From assembly GCA_910578585.1 (NCBI GenBank), contig CAJTRG010000001.1:186001-250000 (forward strand): a DNA stretch of 64,000 nucleotides. Reading direction: 5' to 3'. Of the stretch, positions 16,462 to 25,850 are shown piece after piece. The notes below the pieces were generated by a model, which was not told the origin of the DNA, made no database searches, and saw only the letters and a program-made list of their open reading frames with translations. The first letter of the stretch is position 1; each line of letters starts with the position of its first letter. A program made the translations under genes and the position numbers. This stretch comes from an uncultured Mailhella sp. Lineage in GTDB: Bacteria > Desulfobacterota > Desulfovibrionia > Desulfovibrionales > Desulfovibrionaceae.

Positions 16462-16490
16462 TTGACGGAAAGCGATTTATTATGTATACT
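16462..16490 (+). promoter_or_regulatory. Sigma-70 promoter for cysS
   Basis: TTGACG (16462-16467) and TATACT (16485-16490) with 17-bp spacing. The AAGGAG ribosome binding site follows before the ATG at 16521. Confidence 0.75.
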
Positions 16491-16520
16491 CATAAGGTGA
16501 AATGAAAATAAGGAGTTTTT

Positions 16521-17987
16521 ATGTATATATACAATACAATGACCAGAAAAAAAGAAAATTTTGTGCCTCAAACTGCAGGAAAAGTCGGCATGTATGCCTG
16601 CGGTATCACAGCCTATGATTTTTGCCATATCGGCCATGCCCGTTCTGCTGTAGTTTTCGACGTTATTGCTCGTTATTTGGAATATAAAGGCAATCAAGTA
16701 ACTTTTGTGCGCAATTTTACGGATGTGGATGATAAAATTATTAATCGCGCCAATCAGGAACATGTCAGTTCAAAAGAAATTTCTGAACGATATATTGAAG
16801 CATTCCACGAAGATATGGACAGACTCAATGTTCGCCGTGCGAATATTGAACCAAAAGCTACTGAATATATTGGAGAAATGATTGAACTTTGTGAAAAACT
16901 CATTGCCAAGGGTTTTGCTTATGCAACGCCTTCCGGGGATGTGTATTTTCGTGTTCGTTCTTTCAAAGATTATGGCAAACTTTCCGGGCGTGATATTGAT
17001 GATATGCGCGCCGGTGCTCGTATTCAGCCCGGTGAAGAAAAGGAAGATCCACTGGATTTTGCCCTTTGGAAAAGTGCAAAGCCCGGTGAACCGTTTTGGG
17101 AATGTCCCTGGGGCAAAGGCCGTCCCGGCTGGCATATTGAATGTTCTGCTATGAGTGAAAAGAATTTGAAGCTGCCGCTTGATATCCACGGGGGCGGTCA
17201 GGATTTGATATTCCCTCATCATGAAAACGAAATTGCCCAAAGTGAAGCTGCTCTTGGCGGTGAATTTGCAAAATTCTGGGTACACAATGGCTTTGTGCAG
17301 ATTGATTCTGAAAAAATGTCTAAATCTTTGGGGAACTTTAAGACTATCCGTGATATTTTAGAATCCAGACATCCGGAAGCTCTTCGTTTCTTCCTATTAG
17401 GCAAACATTACCGCAGTCCTATTGATTTTAGTTTTGTAACCATGGACGACGCTGAAAAAGGACTTGTACGCGTCTATGAATGTTTGGCAGAAGTTCATGC
17501 TGCACTGCAAAAAGATTTCAATAAGAAAATGGCAATGCCGGAAGAAATTACTAAAGAATTTGAAGAATTGAAGAAAGCTTTTATTGAAGCCATGGACGAT
17601 GATTTCAATACTGCCGGTGCGCTCGGACATGTTTTTGGCACGGTGCGTCTTGTGAACAGAGTGCTTGAAGATAAAGCTCTGCGCGGAAAAGACGGCACAA
17701 AGGCATTTTTGGGTGAAGTGCTTGAAGAAGTCAAAGTCTGGTCACAGGTTTTAGGTGTTTTTGGCTTGGAACCGGCAAAAATTTTGCTTGAATTACGTGA
17801 TTTGAATGCAAAGCGTTTAAATATTGATGTCAAAGAAGTGGAAACTCTTCTTGCACAACGACTGGAAGCAAAGAAAAATAAAGACTTTGCAACAGCTGAT
17901 GGCATCCGTGAAAAGCTTACAGCCATGCATGTGGAAGTTCGCGATACACAAAACGGACAGGTCTGGGCAATCAATAATATTGCATAA
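16521..17987 (+). CDS. cysS: Cysteinyl-tRNA synthetase
   Basis: Class I synthetase charging tRNA-Cys. The 488 residues contain the zinc/cysteine-recognition YACGIT (Cys27), the HIGH motif at 36-39, WHIECS with a further zinc ligand, GGGQDLIFPHHENE, and KMSKS at 265-269. The C-terminal DALR-type helical domain is complete and ends NGQVWAI. It is the first gene of a likely operon with the M48 protease (46 bp downstream), hslV and corA. Confidence 0.97.
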   Translation: MYIYNTMTRKKENFVPQTAGKVGMYACGITAYDFCHIGHARSAVVFDVIARYLEYKGNQVTFVRNFTDVDDKIINRANQEHVSSKEISERYIEAFHEDMDRLNVRRANIEPKATEYIGEMIELCEKLIAKGFAYATPSGDVYFRVRSFKDYGKLSGRDIDDMRAGARIQPGEEKEDPLDFALWKSAKPGEPFWECPWGKGRPGWHIECSAMSEKNLKLPLDIHGGGQDLIFPHHENEIAQSEAALGGEFAKFWVHNGFVQIDSEKMSKSLGNFKTIRDILESRHPEALRFFLLGKHYRSPIDFSFVTMDDAEKGLVRVYECLAEVHAALQKDFNKKMAMPEEITKEFEELKKAFIEAMDDDFNTAGALGHVFGTVRLVNRVLEDKALRGKDGTKAFLGEVLEEVKVWSQVLGVFGLEPAKILLELRDLNAKRLNIDVKEVETLLAQRLEAKKNKDFATADGIREKLTAMHVEVRDTQNGQVWAINNIA

Positions 17988-18033
17988 AGCTGTATTGATA
18001 ATTGCTCTAACACTATGGAAATAGTGAGGAAAT

Positions 18034-19437
18034 ATGATAAAGAAACTCGTTATGATATGTTTAGTCGCGTTTATTGCGATGATTGGTTCTTTTCATGTTT
18101 CTGATTCTGTTTCAAGGGCTGAACTTTTTAAAGATTTTAGCGTGAAAGACGAAAAGGAACTCGCCAAAGAGTTTGAAATTCTCGTTAAAGCACGTTTGCC
18201 CATTATTGAAGATCCGGTAATAAAACTCTATGTTCAATCTGTGGTGGAACGAATTTTAAAAGTTGTTCCTCCGCAGCCATTTAATTTTGAGACCAATGTT
18301 ATTTACAGTCCTGTGCTCAATGCGTTTGCAACGCCCGGGGGATATGTCTGTGTCTTTTCAGGACTGCTCATCAATATTGAAGACGAAGATTCTCTTGCAG
18401 GAATTTTATCCCACGAAATTGCTCACGTCACGCAGCGGCATATTGCCTCCCGCATTGACAGAAGCAAATATCTGAGCATTGGAACGCTTGCGGCAGTTGT
18501 GGGGGCTCTGTTGGCAGGCGGAGGCGATACTTCAGGCGCGCTTCTTGCGGGTTCTATGGCAACATCATCAGCAGCTATGCTCAGTTACGGGCGTGAAGAT
18601 GAAAGTGATGCCGATAAGTTTGGTCTTCAGTACATGCTCAAAGCTGGCTATAATCCACAAGGCATGGCAAAGGCTTTTCAAGTTTTGCAAAGTAAGAGCT
18701 TAGGGGCACGGGCTGATTTCCCAACCTATTTATCCACTCACCCTAATATCAATGCTCGTATTGCCACGGTCAATTCCTTTGTGCGCGGTTTAAAATCTTC
18801 ACAAAAAGATATCAAAACAGACAATACGCATTTTATTCGGGCAAAGGCACTTGCTGTAGCGTATTATGCAGATATGCGTTTTGCAGATAATTATTTTTCT
18901 TCCAAGAAAACAGCCTATGATTATATGGGCTTGGGTATTGTTGCCCGCAAGCGAAATCAAATAAAGCAGGCTAAAGATTATTTGCAGAAAGCTGTTGAGC
19001 TTGCCCCTCAGGATTTTTTGATGAACAGGGAATTAGGGCGTTTCTATTTTGATGTGGGTGAATTTTCATCTGCAAAAGTCTATTTGGAAAAAGCTCTCAG
19101 CCTTAACCCTCGTGATTATATGGCAGTCTTCTTTCATGCGCGTTTGCTCGACAGTGAAAATCATGTGCTTGAAGCGGAACGGGAATACCAAAAAGTATTG
19201 AAATATGCTCCGGAAGACGGGGAAATTCTGAATTTTTATGGACGTGTTTTAGGACGTCAGGGTAAAGAATTTGACGGATATTTACAGTTGGCACTGGCTG
19301 AAATTTATAAAAATAATGAAGGAAGAGCAATTTCCTGGCTGAAACGTGCTGACAGTCTTGCAGTTTCTTCCGGGCAAAAAGAACAGCTCAAAAAAGCTCA
19401 AACTATTTTGGCAGAACGGAAAAAATATTGGAAATAA
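18034..19437 (+). CDS. M48 family periplasmic metalloprotease with TPR domain (BepA-like)
   Basis: A 467-residue exported zinc protease, probably acting in outer-membrane protein quality control as BepA/YfgC does. A cleavable signal (hydrophobic 5-22) is followed by the M48 core with HEIAH (His127, Glu128, His131) and the third ligand Glu190 in ESDADKFG. The C-terminal half (about 285-450) is a run of TPR-like helices (AKDYLQKAVELAP, AKVYLEKALSLNP). The ribosome binding site GAGGAA supports the start. hslV follows at 10 bp, so envelope and cytoplasmic proteolysis genes share a transcript. Confidence 0.92.
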   Translation: MIKKLVMICLVAFIAMIGSFHVSDSVSRAELFKDFSVKDEKELAKEFEILVKARLPIIEDPVIKLYVQSVVERILKVVPPQPFNFETNVIYSPVLNAFATPGGYVCVFSGLLINIEDEDSLAGILSHEIAHVTQRHIASRIDRSKYLSIGTLAAVVGALLAGGGDTSGALLAGSMATSSAAMLSYGREDESDADKFGLQYMLKAGYNPQGMAKAFQVLQSKSLGARADFPTYLSTHPNINARIATVNSFVRGLKSSQKDIKTDNTHFIRAKALAVAYYADMRFADNYFSSKKTAYDYMGLGIVARKRNQIKQAKDYLQKAVELAPQDFLMNRELGRFYFDVGEFSSAKVYLEKALSLNPRDYMAVFFHARLLDSENHVLEAEREYQKVLKYAPEDGEILNFYGRVLGRQGKEFDGYLQLALAEIYKNNEGRAISWLKRADSLAVSSGQKEQLKKAQTILAERKKYWK

Positions 19438-19447
19438 AGGGAATAAT

Positions 19448-19990
19448 ATGGAAATTCGCGGAACGACTATATTGGCAGTGAAAAAAGATGATAAAGTTGT
19501 GATTGCCGGTGACGGACAGGTAACCATGGGACAAAGTATGGTTATGAAACATACTGCCAAAAAGGTTCGTCGTTTATATAAAGGAAAAGTAATTGGTGGT
19601 TTTGCTGGAGCAACGGCAGATGCCTTTACGCTTTTCGAACGTTTTGAAGCTAAGCTGGAAGAAAGCGGAGGCAATCTTACCCGTGCAGCTGTGGAGCTTG
19701 CAAAAGATTGGCGAAGTGATAAATATTTGCGTAAGCTTGAAGCAATGCTTTTAGTGGCTGATACGGAGCATATTTTGATTTTGACCGGCACAGGTGATGT
19801 GATTGAGCCTGATTTTGGCGTTGCTGCCATTGGTTCCGGCGGAAGTTTTGCTCTTTCTGCTGCCAAGGCGCTTCTTAAACACAGCGACCTTGACGCTGAA
19901 GAAATTGCCAGAGAAGCTATGGAAATTGCAGGAGATATTTGTGTCTTTACCAACCACAATTTAACCATGGAAATTTTGACGAAAGACTAA
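19448..19990 (+). CDS. hslV: ATP-dependent protease proteolytic subunit HslV
   Basis: Proteasome-like peptidase of the HslUV (ClpYQ) complex. I place the start at 19448 (MEIRGTT, with AAAGGG upstream), rather than at the longer in-frame ATG inside the M48 gene. The catalytic threonine would be Thr6 after removal of a five-residue propeptide, as in other N-terminally extended HslV/CodW proteins. GDGQVTMGQ, AKKVRRLYKGKVIGGFAG, TLFERFE and AAIGSGG are diagnostic. The partner ATPase gene hslU is not adjacent: the next gene is corA. hslU must be elsewhere, or the peptidase works with another unfoldase. Confidence 0.95.
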   Translation: MEIRGTTILAVKKDDKVVIAGDGQVTMGQSMVMKHTAKKVRRLYKGKVIGGFAGATADAFTLFERFEAKLEESGGNLTRAAVELAKDWRSDKYLRKLEAMLLVADTEHILILTGTGDVIEPDFGVAAIGSGGSFALSAAKALLKHSDLDAEEIAREAMEIAGDICVFTNHNLTMEILTKD

Positions 19991-20004
19991 GATTTGGTGC
20001 TATT

Positions 20005-20973
20005 ATGGAAAGAAAGGTTGTTTATATCCATAATAATGTTTGTAAAGAAACAAATGAGCAAATAGCCCTTAAAACGCTTTTTGAAGATACAACTCAGACT
20101 GTTTACTGGGTACAGTATGAAGTTGTTACAGAAGAGGAATGGCGGTATTTGGTGGAAAATTTGCCCCTTACAGATGCTGAAAAACTCTTTTTCAACGACA
20201 GAAAAGCTTTTCCGCGGGTGGAAGTAGTCGGCACAACAGGTATGTATCTGCGCATACCCAGTTCTAATTACTGGGAAGAAGCAACGCATTTTATTCATTT
20301 TCTCTTACTGGGCAATATTGTTATCAGTGTGACAAGAAGTGAAAGCAAAACTCTGGATAAAGCTGCGCTGCAATTATCTCTGGGCGAGAAACTGGAGGGC
20401 AGGGAAGGCATATTCTTTTTGCTCTATCTTCTTGAAAATGTTGAAGAACATCTTGTCAATAATTATCTGGAAGCACGCAGTATTATCAGCAGTTTTATTT
20501 CTTCTTTAGAAAATATTCCTCAAATAAAAGATAATGATAAAGTGGTTGAAATAAAAGGAAGATTGGCAAGTATTACAGGACAATGCGAAGAATTTTTATT
20601 TGCCTGCACGCTGCTTCGCAATATTTTGGTGGTGCCTGTGTATCCGGCGGCAACGAAAAAAATGCTCAATGATATTGTGGATACCTTGACGCACCTTGAA
20701 TACAGCATGCGTAAACTGGATAAATGTCTGGAAGACCAGCTGCACCGCATAGACTCCCATTTACGGGCATTGTCTGACAAGCGTTTGCGGATACTGACGG
20801 TTTTATCTTCCATTTTTCTTCCTTTGACATTTATTTCCAGTTTATACGGAATGAATTTTGAGCATATGCCGGAATACAGTTATGAATATGCCTATCCGCT
20901 TTGTTTAGGCATTATGTTCTGCATTACTTTTGGCATGGTGATTTATTATGCAATAAAAGGTTGGTTTCGCTGA
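20005..20973 (+). CDS. corA: CorA-type magnesium/divalent cation transporter
   Basis: Inner-membrane pentameric cation channel. A long soluble alpha/beta and helical N-terminal part is followed by two C-terminal transmembrane helices. The signature GMN at 282-284 (SSLYGMNFEHMPE) sits at the end of the first helix and identifies the family. I start it at 20005 (MERKVVYI), 14 bp after the hslV stop, giving 322 residues; the longer in-frame start would overlap hslV. Mg2+ is the usual substrate, but Co2+/Ni2+/Zn2+ export subfamilies share the motif. Confidence 0.9.
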   Translation: MERKVVYIHNNVCKETNEQIALKTLFEDTTQTVYWVQYEVVTEEEWRYLVENLPLTDAEKLFFNDRKAFPRVEVVGTTGMYLRIPSSNYWEEATHFIHFLLLGNIVISVTRSESKTLDKAALQLSLGEKLEGREGIFFLLYLLENVEEHLVNNYLEARSIISSFISSLENIPQIKDNDKVVEIKGRLASITGQCEEFLFACTLLRNILVVPVYPAATKKMLNDIVDTLTHLEYSMRKLDKCLEDQLHRIDSHLRALSDKRLRILTVLSSIFLPLTFISSLYGMNFEHMPEYSYEYAYPLCLGIMFCITFGMVIYYAIKGWFR

Positions 20974-21038
20974 TAATTTTTTGATGTAGGGCTAACCACA
21001 GGATATAGGTTTTTCAAAAACCTAAAGAGGAGATGTGT

Positions 21039-22424
21039 ATGATTTCAAAGACATTAATTAATGAGTTTGAAGCTCTTTTAGGCAAAGAGAATGTTTTATC
21101 AGATGAAATTGATAGACATGCTTATTCCTTTGACGCTGCAGTGCTCGAGTCTCGTGTTCCTTCCCTTGTTTTGCTCCCAACTGAGACAGAACAACTTGGA
21201 ACTATTGTTAAAAAATGCTATGATGAAGGCCTGCATATTACTGTTCGCGGTTCAGGCTCAAATCTTTCCGGCGGAACTATTCCTGATTCATTGGATACTG
21301 TTGTTATTTCAACAGGAAAATTGAATAAAATTTTAGAAATCAATACGCACGACTTATATGCTGTTGTTGAACCAGGGGTTGTTACTGAAAATCTTGCAAA
21401 AGAAGTTGTTGCAAAAGGACTTTTCTATCCGCCAGACCCTGGCTCACAAAGTATTTCAACCCTGGGCGGCAATATCGCTGAAAATGCCGGCGGTCTTCGC
21501 GGTTTGAAATACGGCGTTACCAAAGATTATGTTATGGGCCTCGAATTCTATGATTATGAAGGCCAGCTTGTAAAAACAGGCTCTCGTACCGTAAAATGCG
21601 TAACCGGTTATAACCTTGCCGGCTTGATGGTTGCTTCTGAAGGAACACTTGGCATCATCAGCAAAGCTATTTTGAAACTTGTTCCGCCTCCAAAGGCATC
21701 CAAAGCCATGATGGCTATTTTTGACGATGTGCAAAAAGCATCAGAAGCTGTAGCCGGCATTATTGCTGCTCACGTTGTGCCTTGTACTCTGGAATTCTTA
21801 GACCATGCAACCATTAATTATGTAGAAGAAGATACGCATATTGGCTTGCCAAAAGATGCTGATGCTCTCTTATTGATTGAAGTTGACGGTCACCCTGGAC
21901 AAGTTGCTGATGAAGCTGAAATTGTGGAAAAAGTTTTGAAAGAATGCGGTGCAACTGACATTCACGTTGCGAGAAATGATGACGAAAAGGCTAAAATTTG
22001 GGCTGGCAGAAGAAATGCTCTTCCTGCTCTTGCTCGTTTACGCCCAACAACAGTTCTTGAAGACGCAACTGTTCCACGTTCACAAATTCCTGCAATGGTA
22101 AAAGCACTCAACGAAATTGCCAAGAAATACAATGTTCAAATGGGAACATTTGGCCATGCCGGTGACGGTAATTTGCACCCAACTATTTTGTGTGACAGAC
22201 GTGACCATGAAGAATTTGTACGCGTTGAAGCTGCTGTTGACGAAATCTTCAATGTTGCTTTGGAGCTGAATGGTACACTTTCCGGCGAACACGGCATTGG
22301 CACTGCAAAAGCAAAATGGCTTGAAAAAGAAACTTCACGCGGAACCATTATGTTCTCACGCAGAATGCGTAAAGCTATTGACCCTAAGGGACTTTTCAAC
22401 TCACAAAAATTAGTAGGTATTTAA
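21039..22424 (+). CDS. GlcD-type FAD-linked oxidase (D-lactate/glycolate dehydrogenase catalytic subunit)
   Basis: A 461-residue flavoprotein of the GlcD/D-lactate dehydrogenase family. The N-terminal PCMH-type FAD domain shows VRGSGSNLSGG, VEPGVVTENL and PDPGSQSISTLGGNIAENAGG; the C-terminal substrate domain ends GTLSGEHGIGTAK. Two Met codons compete. AAGAGGAG ends at 21032, flush against ATG 21033 but 6 bp before ATG 21039, so I choose 21039. The Fe-S partner starts 1 bp after the stop. In sulfate reducers such pairs oxidise D-lactate to pyruvate and pass electrons to the membrane; lactate versus glycolate cannot be settled here. A small hairpin (21006-21024) abuts the ribosome binding site. 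Confidence 0.92.
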   Translation: MISKTLINEFEALLGKENVLSDEIDRHAYSFDAAVLESRVPSLVLLPTETEQLGTIVKKCYDEGLHITVRGSGSNLSGGTIPDSLDTVVISTGKLNKILEINTHDLYAVVEPGVVTENLAKEVVAKGLFYPPDPGSQSISTLGGNIAENAGGLRGLKYGVTKDYVMGLEFYDYEGQLVKTGSRTVKCVTGYNLAGLMVASEGTLGIISKAILKLVPPPKASKAMMAIFDDVQKASEAVAGIIAAHVVPCTLEFLDHATINYVEEDTHIGLPKDADALLLIEVDGHPGQVADEAEIVEKVLKECGATDIHVARNDDEKAKIWAGRRNALPALARLRPTTVLEDATVPRSQIPAMVKALNEIAKKYNVQMGTFGHAGDGNLHPTILCDRRDHEEFVRVEAAVDEIFNVALELNGTLSGEHGIGTAKAKWLEKETSRGTIMFSRRMRKAIDPKGLFNSQKLVGI

Positions 22425-22425
22425 T

Positions 22426-23730
22426 ATGAATGATATGGAACAGTTAAGACAATCCCTTGTTAAAATTGACGACCTCTTAGCTTCCTGTATGCGCTGCGGA
22501 AACTGTCAGGCTGTTTGTCCTGTTTATACCCAAACTCGCAGAGAAGCTGACGTTGCAAGGGGAAAAATTGTTCTTTTACAAAATTTGGCCTATGAGTTGA
22601 TCAAAGATCCAAAGGCAGTAGAAGAACGTTTGACTCGTTGTCTTTTATGTGGTGCTTGCGAACACAATTGTTCTACTGGTGTAAAAACATTGGATATTTT
22701 TATTGAAGGCAGAATTGCTTTAACCCAATACTTGAAGCTTTCTCCTTTGAAAAAATTGATTTTCCAATCTTTGCTGACCCATCCAAAATTGTTTTCACGG
22801 GCTATTCACACAGGTTCACTTTTCCAGGGACTTGTTTTGCGCAGACAGCAAAATGCTCAAAAAACTGCAACAGCACCACTTTTGAAGCATTTTTTGGGTG
22901 CAAGACATATGCCTACCTTACCAAAGCAGCAGCTGCATGATAAGTATGGCGTACTGACTGGCGATAAGTCCAAGAAAATCAATGTTATCTTTTATCCTGG
23001 CTGTATGACCGACAAGGTTTATACACAAATCGGGGATGCAGTAATTAAATTGTTGAATCATTATGGTGTGGGCGTGATTATGCCTGATGATTTCTCCTGC
23101 TGCGGACTTCCAGCTTTAGCTTCCGGCGATAAAGTGGGCTATGATACGTTGGTAAAAAATAATATTAGTGTTTTTGAACGGTTACTGACTGATGATGTGC
23201 AGTACATTGTCAGCGCTTGTCCTTCCTGTACAGAAACCCTGCATAAATGGTGGGTTCGTCTGTCAGAAAATTACAGCGAAAAAGACCGTGAAATACTCAA
23301 GAAAATCAGTGAAAAAGCTATTGATATTCACGCGTTCCTCTATAGTGTGCTGAAAGTGGATACCAAGGATCCCGTTGCAAAAGAAAATGCTGTCAAGATC
23401 ACCTATCATGAATCCTGCCACTTGAAGAAATCATTGGGTGTTTCAAAAGAAGTTCTTGAACTCTTGAAACTGAATGATAACTATACCTTGGTAGAAATGG
23501 CAGAAGCTGATAAATGCTGCGGCTGCGGCGGCAGTTTCACCTTGACCCAACCGGAACTTTCTTTGAAAATCGGTACACGCAAAGGCCTGAACATTATGAA
23601 GAGCGGAGCAGAAGAAGTTGTGGCTGCCTGCCCTGCCTGCATGATGCAAATTGCTGATATTTTGGGCAGAAACAACTCAAATATCAAAGTAAAACACAGC
23701 CTTGAAATAATCGCTGAAAACTTGAAATAG
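22426..23730 (+). CDS. GlcF-like (Fe-S) oxidoreductase subunit
   Basis: A 434-residue electron-transfer partner of the upstream FAD oxidase. Two 4Fe-4S clusters are shown by Cys21/24/27/31 (CMRCGNCQAVC) and Cys72/75/78/82 (CLLCGACEHNC). Two CCG cysteine-rich domains follow, with FSCCGLPA, SCPSC, ESCHLKKS and DKCCGCGGSF, as in GlcF and heterodisulfide-reductase-like subunits. There is no transmembrane helix, so it docks to a membrane or quinone acceptor through a partner. The start is 1 bp from the upstream stop, implying translational coupling. Confidence 0.92.
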   Translation: MNDMEQLRQSLVKIDDLLASCMRCGNCQAVCPVYTQTRREADVARGKIVLLQNLAYELIKDPKAVEERLTRCLLCGACEHNCSTGVKTLDIFIEGRIALTQYLKLSPLKKLIFQSLLTHPKLFSRAIHTGSLFQGLVLRRQQNAQKTATAPLLKHFLGARHMPTLPKQQLHDKYGVLTGDKSKKINVIFYPGCMTDKVYTQIGDAVIKLLNHYGVGVIMPDDFSCCGLPALASGDKVGYDTLVKNNISVFERLLTDDVQYIVSACPSCTETLHKWWVRLSENYSEKDREILKKISEKAIDIHAFLYSVLKVDTKDPVAKENAVKITYHESCHLKKSLGVSKEVLELLKLNDNYTLVEMAEADKCCGCGGSFTLTQPELSLKIGTRKGLNIMKSGAEEVVAACPACMMQIADILGRNNSNIKVKHSLEIIAENLK

Positions 23731-23739
23731 GAAAATACC

Positions 23740-24774
23740 ATGATTGCAAAAATGTGGGTTAAAGCAGAAACGCAGGCAGTGTGTCAGCTTTGCTCACATT
23801 TTTGCCATTTATCAACGGAAAATCCTATGGGCAAATGCCATGTGCGCTATTTCAAAGACGGGGAAATATACAGTCTTGTGGATACGCATTTGGCGGCAGT
23901 CAATATTGACCCCATTGAGAAGAAAACGTTTTATCATTTTAAACCACGGGCAAAGGCGCTTTCCTTTGGTACAGTTGGCTGCAATTTCTCTTGTGCCTGG
24001 TGTCAAAATCATTCACTGGTGACGGCAGCGCATGCTGACAGACTGCTTGTTTCTGATTTTGAAAAATTGAAGCCTCTCTTTGGACATGTCTATAATCCGG
24101 AAGAGCTTATTCAAGTTGCCTGCCAAAAGAATATTGAAGCGCTTGCCTATACCTATAATGAGCCCACGGTGTTTCTCGAGCAGGGGCTGAGGCTTGCGGA
24201 ACTTGCCTTGCAGCATGGGAAAGCAAATCTTTTTGTTTCCAATGGCTATTTTTCAAAGCAGACATTTTCAGTATTGAAAGACTATATCCATGCCTTTAAT
24301 ATTGATATAAAAGCCTTTTCTGGAAAGACGTACAGTGAATACTGCAAGGCGACCCTTCGGCCCGTGCTTGATTCTTGTGTACGGGTGAAAGAAGCTGGTT
24401 TGCATTTGGAAGTGACAACGCTGATTATTCCAGATTTGAACGACAGCACAGAGGAATTGACGCAATTAGCGAATTTTATTGCAGAAAAACTCGGTAAAGA
24501 AACGGTTTGGCATATCAGTGCTTTTCACCCTGATTATGAAATGCGAAATAAACGGGCAACACCTTTGGAAACTCTGGAAAAAGCTTTTGCGATTGGCAAA
24601 GAAGCAGGACTTGACTATATTTATTACGGCAATGTAGGGAAAGAAAATGATACGATCTGCCCCCATTGCCAGACTGTGCTTATAAAAAGAAATGGGTATC
24701 TTGTGGATGTGCTTGACGGATTTTCCGGAAAATGTCCGCATTGTGATTATGAAATAAAGGGAATATGGAAATGA
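23740..24774 (+). CDS. amrS: AmmeMemoRadiSam-system radical SAM enzyme AmrS
   Basis: A 344-residue radical SAM protein. The SAM cluster is ligated by Cys81, Cys85 and Cys88 (CNFSCAWC), with extra N-terminal cysteines (CQLCSHFC, GKCHVR) and a C-terminal CPHC...CPHC zinc-like pair, the layout of the AmrS family. YTYNEPTVF and DIKAFS are also typical. The family is widespread and was long annotated as PflA-like; its substrate is not something I can assign from sequence. The usual partners AmmA/Memo are not next to it here. It sits 9 bp after the Fe-S oxidoreductase and overlaps the next gene by 4 bp. Confidence 0.85.
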   Translation: MIAKMWVKAETQAVCQLCSHFCHLSTENPMGKCHVRYFKDGEIYSLVDTHLAAVNIDPIEKKTFYHFKPRAKALSFGTVGCNFSCAWCQNHSLVTAAHADRLLVSDFEKLKPLFGHVYNPEELIQVACQKNIEALAYTYNEPTVFLEQGLRLAELALQHGKANLFVSNGYFSKQTFSVLKDYIHAFNIDIKAFSGKTYSEYCKATLRPVLDSCVRVKEAGLHLEVTTLIIPDLNDSTEELTQLANFIAEKLGKETVWHISAFHPDYEMRNKRATPLETLEKAFAIGKEAGLDYIYYGNVGKENDTICPHCQTVLIKRNGYLVDVLDGFSGKCPHCDYEIKGIWK

Positions 24775-25730
24775 GTAAGAATAAGGAAAATAATACCAAT
24801 CCTTTTGCAAGACTTTCAAAAATGGATTTTCCTGACAAGGATGCAAAAAAGAAGACAAATACTCGCTCAGATGTGAAAAAACAAAAGATCACAGATATTC
24901 CTTTTGACGACGATGCCCATTTGTTTTTGGCAAGCATTGGGGAAGTGAATAAGCTCTCTTCCAATAAAAAAGTACATGCTGATTTTTCTGAGACAGATTG
25001 CACTATGGCTGAACTCTTGGAAAAAACAGCTCAAAAAAAGAATGAAAACTCTGTGAAAAAACAGGAAAAAATTGCAAAGCCAGAACAGGCTGAGCAAACA
25101 TCTAAAAAAATTGTACTTGAAACACAAGAAGAAAATCAGGCTGTTGGCGACGAAGAACTCAATGATTTTTATAAAGCCATGCAGGATGTGAAAGCGCTTG
25201 AAGGCAAAGGGCGTGAGATTATTCCCTGCACAAAAGATACGAGCCTGACACCGCCGCCCGTGACCAATCCTTTGCAGGATTTCATGGACGGGAAATTGGA
25301 ATTTGCCTTGAATGCCACAGAAGATTATGTGGAAGGCCATATTTTAGGCATTGATTTGATGACTGTGGGAAAATTGCAAAATCGTCAATACAGTCCGGAA
25401 GCCCACATTGATTTACACGGTTTAAATGCTGAGCAGGCGTATCATAATTTGATTGCATTTTTCAGAAATTCTTATCAGCGCGGGCTTCGCACCGTCCTGG
25501 TGGTAACAGGAAAAGGAAAAAATTCTATCAACGGCATGCCCATTTTGCGCAACAAGGTGCAGGAATGGTTTACAAAAGATCCTTTCAGACGGGTAATTAT
25601 AGCCTTTTGCACCGCAAAACAGGAAGACGGCGGCACTGGCGCTCTTTATGTACTCATTCGTAAGCAAAAAAAGAATTATGGAAAGGTTTATTGGGATTTA
25701 ACGCCGATGGACAGTGATTTCTTTTTATAG
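24771..25730 (+). CDS. Smr/MutS2-type domain protein
   Basis: A 319-residue protein. The first two-thirds are charged, Lys/Glu-rich and probably disordered. The C-terminal Smr domain (about 205-319) shows HIDLHGLNAEQA, a TGKGKNS loop and an FCTAKQEDGGTGALYV end. Smr domains nick branched DNA or cleave RNA, and stand-alone ones are linked to ribosome rescue; the role here is open. I choose ATG 24771, which overlaps the amrS stop as ATGA and has AAAGGGAA 7 bp upstream, over ATG 24765, which would be too close to that site. It ends the operon. Confidence 0.88.
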   Translation: MSKNKENNTNPFARLSKMDFPDKDAKKKTNTRSDVKKQKITDIPFDDDAHLFLASIGEVNKLSSNKKVHADFSETDCTMAELLEKTAQKKNENSVKKQEKIAKPEQAEQTSKKIVLETQEENQAVGDEELNDFYKAMQDVKALEGKGREIIPCTKDTSLTPPPVTNPLQDFMDGKLEFALNATEDYVEGHILGIDLMTVGKLQNRQYSPEAHIDLHGLNAEQAYHNLIAFFRNSYQRGLRTVLVVTGKGKNSINGMPILRNKVQEWFTKDPFRRVIIAFCTAKQEDGGTGALYVLIRKQKKNYGKVYWDLTPMDSDFFL

Positions 25731-25786
25731 AATGATAGACATTTTCTAGGGTTATTGAAGTGTGAAAAAATATTTACGGTTAACCC

Positions 25787-25815
25787 TTGCTGATTGTATT
25801 AAAACTTGTTATAAG
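25787..25815 (+). promoter_or_regulatory. Extended -10 promoter for glpX-fabD
   Basis: TTGCTG (25787-25792), 17-bp spacer, TATAAG (25810-25815) preceded by TGT at 25807-25809, which gives an extended -10. Confidence 0.7.
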
Positions 25816-25850
25816 TGTAGAGAAAAAAATATAATGAGGGAAGGTTTTTT

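Noticed and set aside
19346..19447. Longer N-terminus for HslV
   Set aside because: It would overlap the M48 gene, and the conserved sequence starts at 19448 with a ribosome binding site just upstream.
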